Shown here piece by piece: positions 46,401 to 58,584 of a DNA stretch of 64,000 bases. Each line of letters starts with the position of its first letter. The first letter of the stretch is position 1. The translations under genes were made by a program, and so were the position numbers. The notes beneath the pieces were generated by a model that did no database searches, had not been told where the DNA came from, and was given only the letters and a program-made list of their open reading frames with translations. The stretch comes from Tetracladium setigerum (taxonomy: Eukaryota; Ascomycota; Leotiomycetes; Helotiales). Where the stretch lies: contig PZJY01000011.1 of the NCBI GenBank assembly GCA_031472005.1, positions 1,178,001 to 1,242,000 of the forward strand. The letters run 5' to 3'.

Positions 46401-48761
46401 TTACGAGAATATATCGACGTATTTTATATTATTTACCTTAACGATATCCTTATTTATTTAAAGGATATCGTTAAATACGAGAAGCACGTTAAGCTAGTTT
46501 TTTAAGCTTTACGAAAACATTACTTAAAAGTTAACTTAAATAAATACCACTTCTTAATAAAACGAGTTAAGTTTTATAAATATATTATTATTATAAACGG
46601 ATTCGAAATAGACTTAAATAACGTTAAAGTAATACTTAAGTAAGAATTATTAATAAACGTAAAAGAAATATAAAGTTTCTTAAGTTTTTATAATTATTAC
46701 CGACGCTATATTAAGAATTACTTAATAATTACGAAACCACTTACGGACCTTACTTATAAAGATTAAACATTTAAATAAACTTTTAAAGCTTAAAAAGTTA
46801 TAAACACGTTAAAAGAAATATTTATTAAGGAATTAATTCTTAAATATTATAACCTTACGAAATTAAAACGAGTAGAAACGGACTCGTTAGACTTCGTTAT
46901 TAAAGTAATTTATAATTAACCCGGCGAAGATAATCGCTAACGATTAATCGTATTCTTCTTAAGAAAACTTATATTTACGGAACTTAATTATAAGATTTAC
47001 GATAAGGAGTTACTTATAATTATTATAACGTTACGAGAATAAAAGGTATACTTAAAAGGGTCGTTTACGAAAATAAATATTCTTTTTAATTATAAGAATC
47101 TTATTTATTTTATAACGATTAAGGAACTTAATAAGCGATAAGTTTAATAGGCCGAAACACTTTCGTTATATAACTTTAATATTCGATATATTAAAGGCTT
47201 TAAGAACGCTCGAGCCGATACACTTAATAAAAAATTAAAATATATAAGTAATAAGACCTCGCCTTTAAGAGTAATACTCCGATAAGACGGGTCCTCCTTA
47301 ATATATAACTAAGTATAAATAACCGTTATTATACGACTTAAGGATTAAACCTTTAAAGAACTTATTTAAAAAGGGTACGATTAAGACCTTATTACGAAAT
47401 AATAAACGAAGGAATTAAGAAACGAGTTCTTAAGGAACGCGAAAGGATTATTACTCTTTTAAGAAAAAACTTATATTCTAATTAGAGTACGAAAAGCCTT
47501 CGTATAATAATAATATAAGCTATTAGCTTATAAGTATTAAGGAATAGTTAAGACCCTCGCGAGGCTATTTAAGAAATATTACTTCCTTAAAATTAAGAAT
47601 ATAATTAAAGAGGTTATAACTTAATACGATATATATATACGGAATAAGTTATCTCAACACGCTCCGTATAAACTTATAAAATCACTTATAACCTTAACAC
47701 GACCGTGGGGATCGATAGCTCTCGACTTTATTATTAAGTTATTACCCTTTAAAGATCTTATAACGAGAGTCGTATACGATTTAATCCTTATTATAATATA
47801 CCTCTTAATTAAATACGTATATATAATATTATACTTCGAATTAAGTATAGCCGAGTAAATAACTAATACGTTTATTTAATAAATTATTATATAATACGAA
47901 GTATTAAATAAAATCCTCTTAAACCGCGATAAATTATTTAAATTAAAGTTTTAAATATTATTAATAATTAAGCTTAAAATTAAGAAGAAAATATTAATCG
48001 CTTTTTATCCTTAAATCGATAATTAAATAAAACGTATTAATTAAATAATAAAAGCTTACTTACGTTATTACGTTAATTATAAATAAGATAACTAAGTAAA
48101 ACTCTTACCGTTAACTTAGTTTATATTTAATAACGTAAATATAAAAATAACGAGTATATCACCGTTCTTTACGAACTTTAGATTTAACCTTAAGGTATAT
48201 AATTATCCGTTAATCGATATTAAAAATATAAAAGTAATTAATATCCGAGTAGATTAATTAAAGAACTTATATAAAGAACTTATTATTAATATCTTATTTT
48301 TATTATAACGATTAATAATTTATTATAACTCGAAGCGTAGAGTGGGACCTACGTTAAAAGAGGGGGATAAAGTTTATTTATTACGAAAAAATATTAATAT
48401 ATAAAGATTAAGCGATAAATTAAATTATAAGAAGTTAAGGCCGTTTAAAATTTTAAAAATTATTAAATTAATTAATTATAAACTTTAATTACTTAAGATA
48501 TAGAAAATATATAACCGATTTTATATTTCCCTCCTTAAGAAAGTATTATTAAGAGCGCCTCTAGCCCTTAATATAAATATTTAACTTATTAACCCGGACG
48601 TTAAATATAAAGTAAAAATAATCTTAAATTATAAACGAATTAAAAATCGGAACTATTACCTTATTAAATAATTAAATTACTTATATATTAAAAACACTTA
48701 GAAACCCTTAATAAACCTTAAGTACCTTAAGAAAATAACCGCGTATTACTATCGGCAGACT
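43418..48761 (+). pseudogene. Element 1 gag-pol, inactivated by RIP (main part)
   Basis: The gag start codon ATG at 43418 is kept (MSSRGLLTATPTSDNG), followed within 20 codons by a stop. Recognisable parts in order are gag (43.4–44.9 kb), a protease region, reverse transcriptase (about 46.0–46.65 kb, with the catalytic YLDD present as YLND at 46434–46445), RNase H (46.7–47.1 kb), integrase (47.2–47.95 kb) and a chromodomain just before the break (about 48.59–48.75 kb). Nearly all Gln and Trp codons have become stops. The frame continues across element 2 to the stop at 55860–55862. Confidence 0.88.
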
Positions 48762-49237
48762 TATAACGGTTACTATTTACACGGAAGTAAATAGCTAAGT
48801 CAGGTTAGTATTTATCGATAAAGAGCGGATCATAAGTACGGCAATAGACTAATTATTAAAATAAAAGATATTTAATTTAAGTTAAGCACGAAGTTCCTAT
48901 TTAATGAAAACTATCTTATCCTTATATATAACCTTCGTTCTCTTAGAGTCGAGGAGTCGACCGAGTCGATGCCATCGACCCGTCGACACCGTTAACTCCT
49001 TGAGAGTTAATATATCTTAACGTGAATACACGTCGACCTAATCACGTGACTAGGCCATAGCTTACTATTACCTTTTCACTTATATAATTAATATTATTAT
49101 TATTAATCTTATAAGTTCTTTATAAAGTGATTCTTAAGAGCTTCGCTCTTAAGATTTATAGTGCTCCCGAGCCTTAAGCTCTTAAGATCTAGCGTGCTCT
49201 TAAGGGTCACTTGACTCTTAAGATTACGTTCGTAATA
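48762..49237 (-). repeat. 3' LTR of element 2 (476 bp)
   Basis: The reverse complement of the element 1 LTR, starting TATAACGG (from TGTAACGG) and ending CGTTCGTAATA on the plus strand. Confidence 0.92.
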
Positions 49238-49405
49238 TTATCCCCCTTTTAATCTAATATAATCCTCACACTTAAGTACGTTAAGGAAAATATCGCTATT
49301 AACTCACGGCTATCTTCCTTTCTTATTATAATCGTTAATCGATTAAAGAAAATAATAACTAATTAATAAAACGTATACGAGCGTTATAAGACTTAAGGAA
49401 TTGAA

Positions 49406-49900
49406 ATGCCGGCCTACTCGCGTTACGTTAAACGTAATACGAAGTGCTTAATAGCCTTAAGTTACTTAAAATACTTTAAATATATTAAAGTCGGGGTGAA
49501 ATACGACGTTTATAATCCTTTTAACGTAAAATAAAAGAAATTAAAACGCGTTAAAAAGAAATTAATAAACGAGTAAAACGAGGCTTAAACTAAGTAACGA
49601 AAATTATTTAAGCGCTTAAGTGAGATAAGTGCGAAGCTAATTCGTATAAAAAAATAAAGGGAGGCCTTTCGATCGCGCGTAACGGAAATACTTCGTCGCG
49701 GTTTAAAATCGATTACGAAGTTAAATGCCGTTAAGGAGCGAGAGCGTTTAAAACGGGAATTAATTAAGGGGGAGCCGGCCGGTTCCGAGAGCGAGCTTAC
49801 TTTTATTCCCTTAAACGACCCTTCCTTATTATAAAACGCGGAGGAGGACTTAATGCTTATTAAGGCCCTATCCGAGTTCGATGCTTCCTCGGCTTTTTAA
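49406..49900 (+). pseudogene. Antisense accessory ORF of element 2 (Zn2Cys6-like protein, RIP-mutated copy)
   Basis: It lies between the 3' LTR and the pol stop of element 2 and runs opposite to the element. The start ATG (49406) and the stop (49898–49900) align with the other two copies without any indel. Of the six Cys positions (4, 7, 14, 23, 26, 33) only Cys14 survives, the others being Tyr. Several in-frame TAA codons replace likely Gln codons. Confidence 0.75.
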
Positions 49901-49909
49901 ACGAGTCTA

Positions 49910-52900
49910 GGTTTTAATAGCTTAACGTAGTCTGCCGATAGTGATACGCGGTTATCTTCTTAAGGTACTTAAGATTTATTAAGGGTTCTTAAGTGTTTTC
50001 GGTATATAAGTAATTTAATTATTTAATAAGGTAATAGTTCCGATTTTTAATTTATTTATAATTTAAGATTATTTTTACTTTATATTTAACGTCCGGGTTA
50101 ATAAGTTAAATATTTATATTAAGGGCTAAAGGCGCTCTTAATAATACTTTCTTAAGGAGGGAAATATAAAATCGGTTATATATCTTTTATATCTTAAGTA
50201 ATTAGAGTTCGTAATTAATTAATTTAATAACTTTTAAAATTTTAAATGATCTTAACTTCTTATAATTTAATTTATCGCTTAATCTTTATATATTAATATT
50301 TTTTCGTAATAAATAAACTTTATCCCCCTCTTTTAACGTAAGTCTTACTTTACGCTTTGAGTTATAATAAATTATTAATCGTTATAATAAAAATAAGATA
50401 TCGGTAATAAGTTCTTAATATAAGGTCTTTAATTAATCCACTCGGATATTAATTACTTTTATATTTTTAATATTAATTAACGAATAATTATATACCTTAA
50501 GGTTAAATTTAAAGTTTATAAAGAATAATAATATACTCGTCGTTTTTATATTTATATTATTAAATATAAATTAAGTTAATAATAAGAGCTTTACTTAATT
50601 ATCTTATTTATAATTAATATAATAACGTAAGTAGGCTTTTATTATTTAATTAATACGTTTTATTTAATTATCGGTTTAAGGATAAAAAGCGATTAATATC
50701 TTTTTCTTAATTTTAAGCTTAATTATTAATAATATTTAAAACTTTAATTTAAAAAGCTTATCGCGGTCCGAGATAATTTTATCCGGTACTCCGTATTATA
50801 TAATAATCTATTAAATAAACGTGTTAACCATTTACTTAATTATACTTAATTCGAAGTATAATAATATATATATATTTAATTAAGAGGTATATTATAATAA
50901 GGATCAAGTCGTACACGACTCCCGTTATAAGATCTTTAAAGGGTGGTAACTTAATAACGAAGTCGAGAGCTATCGATCCTTATAATCGCGTAAGGGTTAT
51001 TAATAATTTTATAAGTCCGTACGGGGCGTGTCGGGATAACTTATTCCGTATATATATATCGTATTAAGTTATAACCTCTTTAATTATATTCTTAATCTTA
51101 AGGAAGTAATATTTCTTAAATAATCTTATAAGAGTCTTAACTATTCCTTAATACTTATAAGCTAATAGCTTATATTATTATTATACGAAGGCTTTTCGTA
51201 CTCCGATTAAAATATAAGCTCTCTCTTAAAAGAGTAATAATTCGTTTATATTTCTTAAAAACCCGCTTCTTAATTCCGTTATTTATTATTTTATAACGGG
51301 ATCTTAATCGTAGCCTTTTCGAATAAGTTCTTTAAAGGTTTAATCCTTAAGTCGTATAATAACGGCTATTTACACTCGGTTATATATTAAGGAGGACCCG
51401 TCTTATTAAAGTATTACTCTTAAAGGCGAGGTCTTATTACTTATATATTTTAATTTTCTATTAAGTGTATCGGCTCGAGCGTTCTCGGAGCCTTTAATAT
51501 ATCGAATATTAAAGTTATATAATGAAAGTGTTTCGGCCCATTAAACTTATCACTTATTAAGTTCTTTAATCGTTATAAAATAAATAAGATTCTTATAATT
51601 AAAAAGAATATTTATCTTCGTAAACGACCCTTTTAAGTATACCTTTTATTCTCGTAACGTTATAATAATTATAAGTAACTCCTTATCGTAAATCTTATAA
51701 TTAAGTTCCGTAAATATAAGTTTTCTTAAAAAGAATACGATTAATCGCTAATAATTATCTTCGCCGGGTTAATTATAAATTACTTTAATAACGAAGTTTA
51801 ACGAGTCCGTTTCTATACGTTTTAATTTCGTAAGATTATAATATTTAAGAATTAATTCCTTAATAAATATTTCTTTTAGCGTATTTATAACTTTTTAAGC
51901 TTTAAAAGTCTATTCGAATATTTAATCTTTATAAGTAAGGTCCGTAAGTAGTTTTATAATTATTAAGTAATTCTTAATATAGCGTCGGTAATAATTATAA
52001 AAGCTTAAGAAACTTTATATTTCCTTTACGTTTATTAATAATTCTTACTTAAGTATTACTTTAACCTTATTTAAGTCCATTTCGAATCCGTTTATAATAA
52101 TAATATATTTATAAAACTTAACTCGTTTTATTAAGAAGTGGTATTTATTTAAGTTAACTTTTAAGTAATATTTTCGTAAAGCTTAAAAAATTAACTTAAC
52201 GTGCTTCTCGTGTTTAACGATATCCTTTAAATAAATAAGGATATCGTTAAGGTAAATAATATAAAATACGTCGATATATTCTCGTAAAGTATTATTAATT
52301 AATCGTTAAAAGGTAATTAAGGCATTATATAATTTAAAGTGTATTATTAAGAACTTATATAATCCTTATTAAGTATAAAAAGTAATCTTACTTTCGTCGC
52401 CTTCCTTTATTCTTATAAGATTAAAGGTTAACTTTAAGTCGATTTAAGTAAAGATCTTTAATCCTTATATCTTATCCCTTAAATCGTCGAGTAATAATAA
52501 TAAATAATAATCTTTAATAATATAATCGTTTAATTTTCGTTAATTTATAATTAAGCGTCGTTTATTAATTTTAAGTTTTAATATAAAGAAGATAAGTGCT
52601 CCTCACGGAGATTTAAATTCCTTAATATATCCCTTTATTAATATTTCATTAATAAAGATTTTAAGCGTCCTTAAGTCCGTATCGTTTATTTTACGTAATA
52701 ATTTACAAACCGGTTTTACGTCTTCCCTTAAGATAATCTTATAATCTTAATCTTAATATATTAATAACGTTATAAGATCTTATACCTCGGTGAATAAGTC
52801 TTAAAATTCCTTATATTATTTTAATAATAATACCTCTTTTATACCCTCTTTTAATAAGCGTATAAGTTTAATTACTTCTAACCTTTATTAACTTATAAAC

Positions 52901-55339
52901 TCGTCCTTATTTAATTATAAGATAATTCGTTCCTTTTTTATAATTACACCTCTTAAAGTCTATTATTTTACTTATTTAATCGATTATTAAGTTATAAGCT
53001 TCGAGCTAAGGTAATCTTAAGATAATATCGTATAAGATATTAATAATATTAAACGTGATTTCCTCCTTATATCTTAATAATATAATTATAATAAGAGGAA
53101 TTATTTATAATTCTACTTCTTTATTATTATAATTAATTTTAAATTTATTAATTATAACGAGTTAATAAGGTTTCCCTTTAATATAAGTAACGATTATATA
53201 TTTCTTAATTAACGTTATAAATATAAAGTTTCTTATAAATCTTAAGTTAATTATTATTATAATTAATCTTAAGATTTAAGGGATCTTAACGTTTAATTTT
53301 AATTATTTATACCCGGCTACGTATAATTCTTAAGGTGATTCTTCGTATAAATTTTTATATTTCTCGCCGGAATCTTTAACGTTTATCTATTAATAAAAAC
53401 CTCCGTCGAGTACGTTCTATTATTCGAGGACTATTCCTTTATAATTAGTAATAATATATACGTATCCTTTAATAAGTATAAGTATTCTAAGTTTTATACT
53501 TTTAAAGTAATATTAATATAAATCCGCGATATTATTTTAAGTACGAAGTCGTTTACTTTATACCCGGATAACTTATCGTTCTCCTTCTTTTAAAGTAAGT
53601 AATTCCCGATAATAAGGTAAAGTTTTATTAAGTAAGTCTTATATATAAATTCTAATATTATTATATTATTAATCTTCTCCTTAAACGTAGATCTATCCGA
53701 TACGATCTTTATCCTTATATACGACTTCTTAGATTTAATTATATATTAATCCTCCGAAAGGTAGCGTGCCTAGTTTATAATAAATAAGTCTTAAGGGGTC
53801 TATTTAATATATCTATTCCCTTTTAAAAGTGAGGTGTTCTTCCCTTTAAATAACTATTTATTATTCTCTTATTATAAGGTAATTAGCTCGTCGGACTTCC
53901 CGCTAAACTTCTTCTTTTATAAGGTCGGGAACTTAATCGCTACGTATTTAATATTTATTATTATAAGCGTTTATCCTTAATTTATTAAAATATTTATAAA
54001 ATAATCCGTTTTAATTACGCTCGTAATATCTTATAATTTATATTTTACGTTTCGGGACTTTTATTAACTTATCGTCGGGATAAAGATAATAAAGACCTCC
54101 TTTATTCCGATCGTAACATCCGGTGGGGGCCCTTAAGAACTATTCCTTAAAAGGGTCCTTATAAACCGGGGTATAATCGTCGTCGTAATTTATAATAAGG
54201 TATTCGTATATAATACTTTCGTATTTATCGTATCTTTCCTTCCTTTATTCCTCTTAATTATAACGTTCGTTATTAATTTCGTCTTCGAGAATTATTAAAG
54301 GGTTTACTCGTTAATAAATATAAAGATAAAATTCGTAAGTGAGGTATTTCTATTAAAGTAACCTTCCTTAATTACGTTTACGTATATTCTTCTTTCCTTT
54401 TAAGGCTATAATAATTATACTTATTTATCGGATTTTAAGGGATACGGCTTACTTCTTTTATCTTATTTTCCCTTTTTTATAAGAGTTTACTTAATGGCCC
54501 GTATATTTATATTCGAAATAAAGTCCCTCCTTCCTTCGTTTCTTTATTACTTCCTTTAAAAGCTATTTCTTTAATTAAAACTTAAGTTTCTTTTAAATCG
54601 TATTTAATTCTATTAGTCGAGGTTTATAATAATTATTACTTTAAATATTTCGTCCTTAATAACGAGGTTTCTTAAGGGTTCCGTAATAATTCTTAAGAAT
54701 CTTATATCCTTACTTTATTAAACGTTCCGTAATACGTTAATCGAAGTAAAGTGCTTTCTTAATTATTTCGATTAACTTATTTAATCGTTTAAGTAATCGA
54801 TAAATCTCGTCCTTAATATTTACTTTTAATCTTAAGTAAAACTAAGAATTAACGGCGATATTATCTTAAGCTAAGATAACTTATAATCGTTAAAACTTAA
54901 CGACGTACTTAACGATAATAATTATTTAATAAAGCTTTCGTAAGCTAATATCCGCGGTAAATTCTTAATCTTAATCTTTAAAGATTTAAGTAATACCTTA
55001 TTCGAATTTATCTTATAAGTTAAATAAGGTGCGAGTGAATGGCTCGGCGTCGGTATTAACTAGTTCGAGTGGATTAATATTTTCTATCGCGTCGTTTAAG
55101 TAAGGCTCGACTTAATTAAAGGCTAGTCCTTATAAGAACGAAGCGGCTTATATAATTCGTTTAACGGCGTTAAAGAACTTATCTTTATTAAATACTTAAT
55201 AAAGTTTATATTAAGTAAGGAATTCTCGGAGCTTAAAACGTTATCCGTGATAAAGGTCGGGTAGCTTTCCCTTTAACGAAGCTAACTAAATCTCGTTATT
55301 ATTAATCGGAATAACGGTGGGTAATCCTTAAGAAGATAT
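49910..55339 (-). pseudogene. Element 2 gag-pol, inactivated by RIP
   Basis: Reading leftwards from 55339, where the gag start codon is now ATA, the order is gag, protease, reverse transcriptase (YLND near 52240), RNase H, integrase and chromodomain (about 49.93–50.08 kb). It matches element 1 gag-pol along its whole length in inverted orientation and is full of stop codons. Confidence 0.87.
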
Positions 55340-55382
55340 CGTAATGTATTATAAGTCGAGTCTTTAAAGAAGGTGCTTAAAG

Positions 55383-55842
55383 TATAACGGTTATTATTTA
55401 CACGAAAGTAAATAATTAAGTTAAGTTAATATTCGTTAATAAAGAGCGAATTATAAGTATAATAATAAATTAATTATTAAAATAAAAGATATTTAATTTA
55501 AGTTAAGCACGAAGTTCTTATTTAATGAAAATTATCTTATCCTTATATATAACCTTCGTTCTCCTGGAGTCAATGCCATCGACCCGTCGACACCGTCGAC
55601 TCCTTAAGAGTCGATATGTCTTAGCGTGAACACACGTCGACCCAATCACGTGATTAGGCCCATAGCTTACTATTACCTTTTTACCTATATAATTAATATT
55701 ACTATTACTAATCTTATAAGTTCTTTATAAAGTGATTCCTAGGAGCCTCGCTCCTAGGATCTATAGTGCTCCCGAGCCTCAGGCTCCTAAGATCTAACGT
55801 GCTCCTAAGGGTCACTCGACTCCCAGGATCACGTTCGTAATA
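55383..55842 (-). repeat. 5' LTR of element 2 (460 bp)
   Basis: It is shorter than the other copies by about 16 bp, lost near 55560–55570 in the region holding GAGTCGAGGAGTCGAC-type repeats in the others. Its CTCCTAGGAG-type motifs are partly preserved. Confidence 0.9.
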
Positions 55843-55875
55843 AGACTACGTTAAGCCATTGAAACTTAAACTCGT

Positions 55876-56370
55876 TTAAAAAGCCGAGGAAGTATTAAAC
55901 TCGGATAAGGCCTTAATAAGTATTAAGTCCTCCTTCGCGTTTTATAATAAGGAAGGGTCGTTTAAGGGAATAAAAGTAAGCTCGCTCTCGGAACTAGCCG
56001 GTTCCCCCTCGATTAATTCCCGTTTTAAACGCTCTCGCTCCTTAACGGCATTTAACTTTATAATCGATTTTAAACCGCGACGAAGTATTTCCGTTACGCG
56101 CGATCGAAAGGCTTCCCTTTATTTTTCTATACGAATTAACTTCGCACTTATCTTACTTAAGCGCTTAAATAATTTTCGTTACTTAGCTTAAGCCTCGTTC
56201 CACTCGTTCGCTAATTTCTTTTTAACGCGTTTTAATTTCTTCCATTTTACGTTAAAAGGATTATAAACGTCGCATTTCACCCCGACCTTAATATATTTAA
56301 AGTATTTCGAGTAGCTTAAAGCTATTAAGCACTTCGTACCACGTTTAACGTAACGCGAGTAAGCCGGCAT
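55876..56370 (-). pseudogene. Antisense accessory ORF of element 1 (Zn2Cys6-like protein, RIP-mutated copy)
   Basis: The ATG is at 56370 and the stop at 55876–55878, 13 nt past the pol stop of element 1, so the two genes end tail to tail. The first 60 codons are still open. The N-terminus is MPAYSRYVKRGTKCLIALSY, with Cys retained at positions 14 and 33 and Tyr at 4, 7, 23 and 26. Length is 495 nt, as in the other copies. Confidence 0.78.
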
Positions 56371-56538
56371 TTCGATTCCTTAAGTCTTATAACGCTCGTA
56401 TACGTTTTATTGATTAATTATTATTTTCTTTAATCGATTAGCGATTATAATAAGAAGGGAAGATAGCCGTGGGCTAATAGCGATGTTTCCTTTAACGTAC
56501 TTAAGTGTAAGGATTATATTAAGTTAAAAGGGGGATAA

Positions 56539-57014
56539 TATTACGAACGTGATCTTAAGAGTTAAGTGACCCTTAAGAGTATATTAAATCTTAAGAGCCT
56601 AAGGCTTAAGAGCATTATAAATCCTAAGAGTAAGGCTCTTAAGAACCACTTTATAAAGAACTTATAAGATTAATAATAATAATATTAATTATATAAGTGA
56701 AAAGGTAATAATAAGTTATAAGCCTAGTCACGTGATTAGGTCGATATATATTTATATTAAGATATATCGACTCTCGGGAGTCGACGATATCGACGGGTCA
56801 ATGGCATCGACTCAATCGACTTCTCGACTTTAAGAGAACGAAGATTATATATAAGGATAAGATAGTTTTCATTAGATAAGAACTTCGTGCTTAACTTAAA
56901 TTAAATATCTTTTATTTTAATAACTAGTCTATTACCGTACTTATAATCCGCTCTTTATTAACGAATATTAACCTAACTTAACTATTTACTTCCGTGTAAA
57001 TAGTGACCGTTATA
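56539..57014 (+). repeat. 3' LTR of element 1 (476 bp)
   Basis: The same length as the 5' LTR (476 bp). It differs mainly by C-to-T/G-to-A changes and begins TATTACG instead of TGTTACG. Confidence 0.92.
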
Positions 57015-57019
57015 GCGAA
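57015..57019. other. Right target-site duplication of element 1 (GCGAA)
   Basis: GCGAA follows the TATA end of the 3' LTR and matches 42894–42898. Confidence 0.85.
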
Positions 57020-57121
57020 GGGGTGGTATTAAGTAAGTAGATCAATTAATAATAAATTAATCTCTACCCTTTTTATAAAAGAATAAAGCTAAGTATACCA
57101 AGGGGCGGAAACCTAACAGTT
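57020..57121. other. Short remnant of pre-insertion DNA between element 1 and element 4
   Basis: About 100 bp that do not match the LTRs of either neighbour. The stretch ends GGAAACCTAACAGTT and may be the right part of the older LTR-like fragment at 42794–42893. Confidence 0.5.
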
Positions 57122-57568
57122 TATTACGAACGTGACCTGCGCGCACGTGAGGAGCCTGAGGCTCGGGAGCAGCATAATAATTAGTATAATTAAGTGGCTT
57201 ACTATTATTACTCCATAAAGAACTCTAATAACCTAGTTAATCATAGGAAAGTATTAATAATAATTGCTTAAGTAATCACGTAATAAAGTCCGTTAAGTAA
57301 GGAGTTTAATTAATAGAGTCGGACTTTAACAGTTAAGACTCTATAGTTCGGGACTCTAATTATTACGAAGAGACCTATATAAGAAGGAATAATATTTCAT
57401 TAAATAAGAGCTTCGTACTTAACTTAATATTCGAATCAGGATTATACATTATTAATATCAGCTTATTCTTATTTATAATCACTTAATAATTAACTTCCTT
57501 ACTTTAACTTAAGTAAATAAACCCTCGATTACGACTTCACTTTAGTTAGTGAAACCGGAACCGTGACA
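57122..57568 (+). repeat. 5' LTR of element 4 (447 bp)
   Basis: It runs from TATTACGAACGTGACC to AACCGTGACA. It holds GGAGCCTGAGGCTCGGGAGC, identical to a stretch in the element 1 5' LTR. It has TATATAAG at 57376–57383 and GTACTTAA at 57415–57422, the exact reverse complement of TTAAGTAC at 57571–57578 just inside the element. Confidence 0.8.
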
Positions 57569-57589
57569 CTTTAAGTACCGTTTACTAAA

Positions 57590-58578
57590 GTAAGAACGAT
57601 ATTAATAATAGCCCCTATAACCGGAAACACTAGCGGCATTAGCACCAATGCTAGTAAGATTAACCTTACTCCCGCTAATAATAATAGTCCTAAAGGGAAG
57701 GAACCCGAGGACGCACTAAGTGCTAGCGATAAGATGGACGTCGACGATAATAATAACTCTAATAATAGAGACGATAACCTAGCGCCTTTCGAATTAAAAG
57801 AAGCTATCCGAGTCTCTTAACCCGATAAATTCGACGGTACTCGGAAAAACTTAAATTCTTTTATCCTTTAAATAGAGATCTACTTCTCTTTTAACGACGA
57901 TAAGTTCGTTATAATTTACGCTAAGAGCCTTTATACGACCTCTTTCCTTAAATCTATTACTTAGGATTAAATGGAATTATTCTTAATAGATTTTTATAAT
58001 TATCGGACCGATAGAAAAATAATAATGAAAACTTAAGAGATTTTTAAGAATTAAGATAAATTTAAGAACGAAATTAAAAAAATATTTAGAGATTTCGATA
58101 CTATTTAAGTAATAGTTTAAAAACTCTTAGACCTTAAGTAAATAAGATCCGCCTTAAATTACTCCATTAAATTCTAACGTTATAAAGCTAAGACCGGATA
58201 AGATATTATAACTCTTTTAAAACTTTTTAAGAGAGGTTTAAAGCCCCACCTTAAGGAAGAACTTATTAAGTTAAGAGGTTTATTCTTAAACCTAAACACT
58301 CTAATCGAACACGTTATTTAATTAGATAACCGGTTATATAAAGCTAAGAAAAGGAATAGCTAAGGAAAGAGGGATAATAAAGAACGAAGACTTAATAATA
58401 GCTAAAGGAGGAGATAACACCACCGGGGTCAATACTAAGGACGTTCCTAATAAGTTAATGCCACTTAGAAGGGCCCGAAACCTCTCTCGCCGGAAGAAAA
58501 GAAACGCCGCCGAGAAAACTAACTTTATTATAAGTGTAGACAAGCCGGCCATAAGGCTACCGACTATCCTAAGAAGTA
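57590..58578 (+). pseudogene. Element 4 gag with zinc knuckle, inactivated by RIP
   Basis: One frame with scattered TAA stops reads a Ser/Asn/Asp-rich leader, then PDKFDGTRKNLNSFIL and YFSFNDDKFVIIYAKSL, typical of retrotransposon gag, and ends in a CCHC-type zinc knuckle YYKCRQAGHKATDYPKK. The first and last knuckle Cys are Tyr (TAT), as RIP of TGT would give. The start codon is not identifiable. Confidence 0.75.
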
Positions 58579-58584
58579 AAAACC

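Larger units (their letters stand above)
48762..55842 (-). mobile_element. Element 2: same Gypsy family, inserted in reverse orientation into the end of element 1 pol
   Basis: Its LTRs are 55383–55842 (5' in element orientation, 460 bp) and 48762–49237 (3', 476 bp). The flanking AGACT at 48757–48761 and 55843–55847 is a 5-bp target-site duplication, and joining the flanks restores the element 1 pol frame (…RQT|TLSH-stop). The element is 7081 bp, complete in structure and strongly RIP-mutated. Confidence 0.93.
42899..57014 (+). mobile_element. Element 1: Gypsy-type chromodomain LTR retrotransposon, RIP-decayed, split by element 2
   Basis: It is bounded by two direct 476-bp LTRs (42899–43374 and 56539–57014) and a 5-bp TSD (GCGAA). 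Removing the insert (element 2 plus one TSD copy) leaves about 7.03 kb. Gag-pol runs 43418–48761 and resumes at 55848, with the pol stop at 55860–55862. A 495-nt antisense ORF fills the space before the 3' LTR. Reading frames are full of TAA/TAG stops, and CpA and TpG are strongly depleted in favour of TpA, the signature of RIP. The terminal chromodomain places it among chromoviruses (a Ty3/Gypsy clade). Confidence 0.93.
57122..58584 (+). mobile_element. Element 4: a different Gypsy-type LTR element (5' LTR and gag), cut by element 3
   Basis: A 447-bp 5' LTR (57122–57568) shares the TATTACGAACGTGA start with the other family but otherwise differs. A gag-like region with RIP stops follows. It is interrupted at 58585 by element 3, and the remainder is presumably beyond the window. 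Confidence 0.8.
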
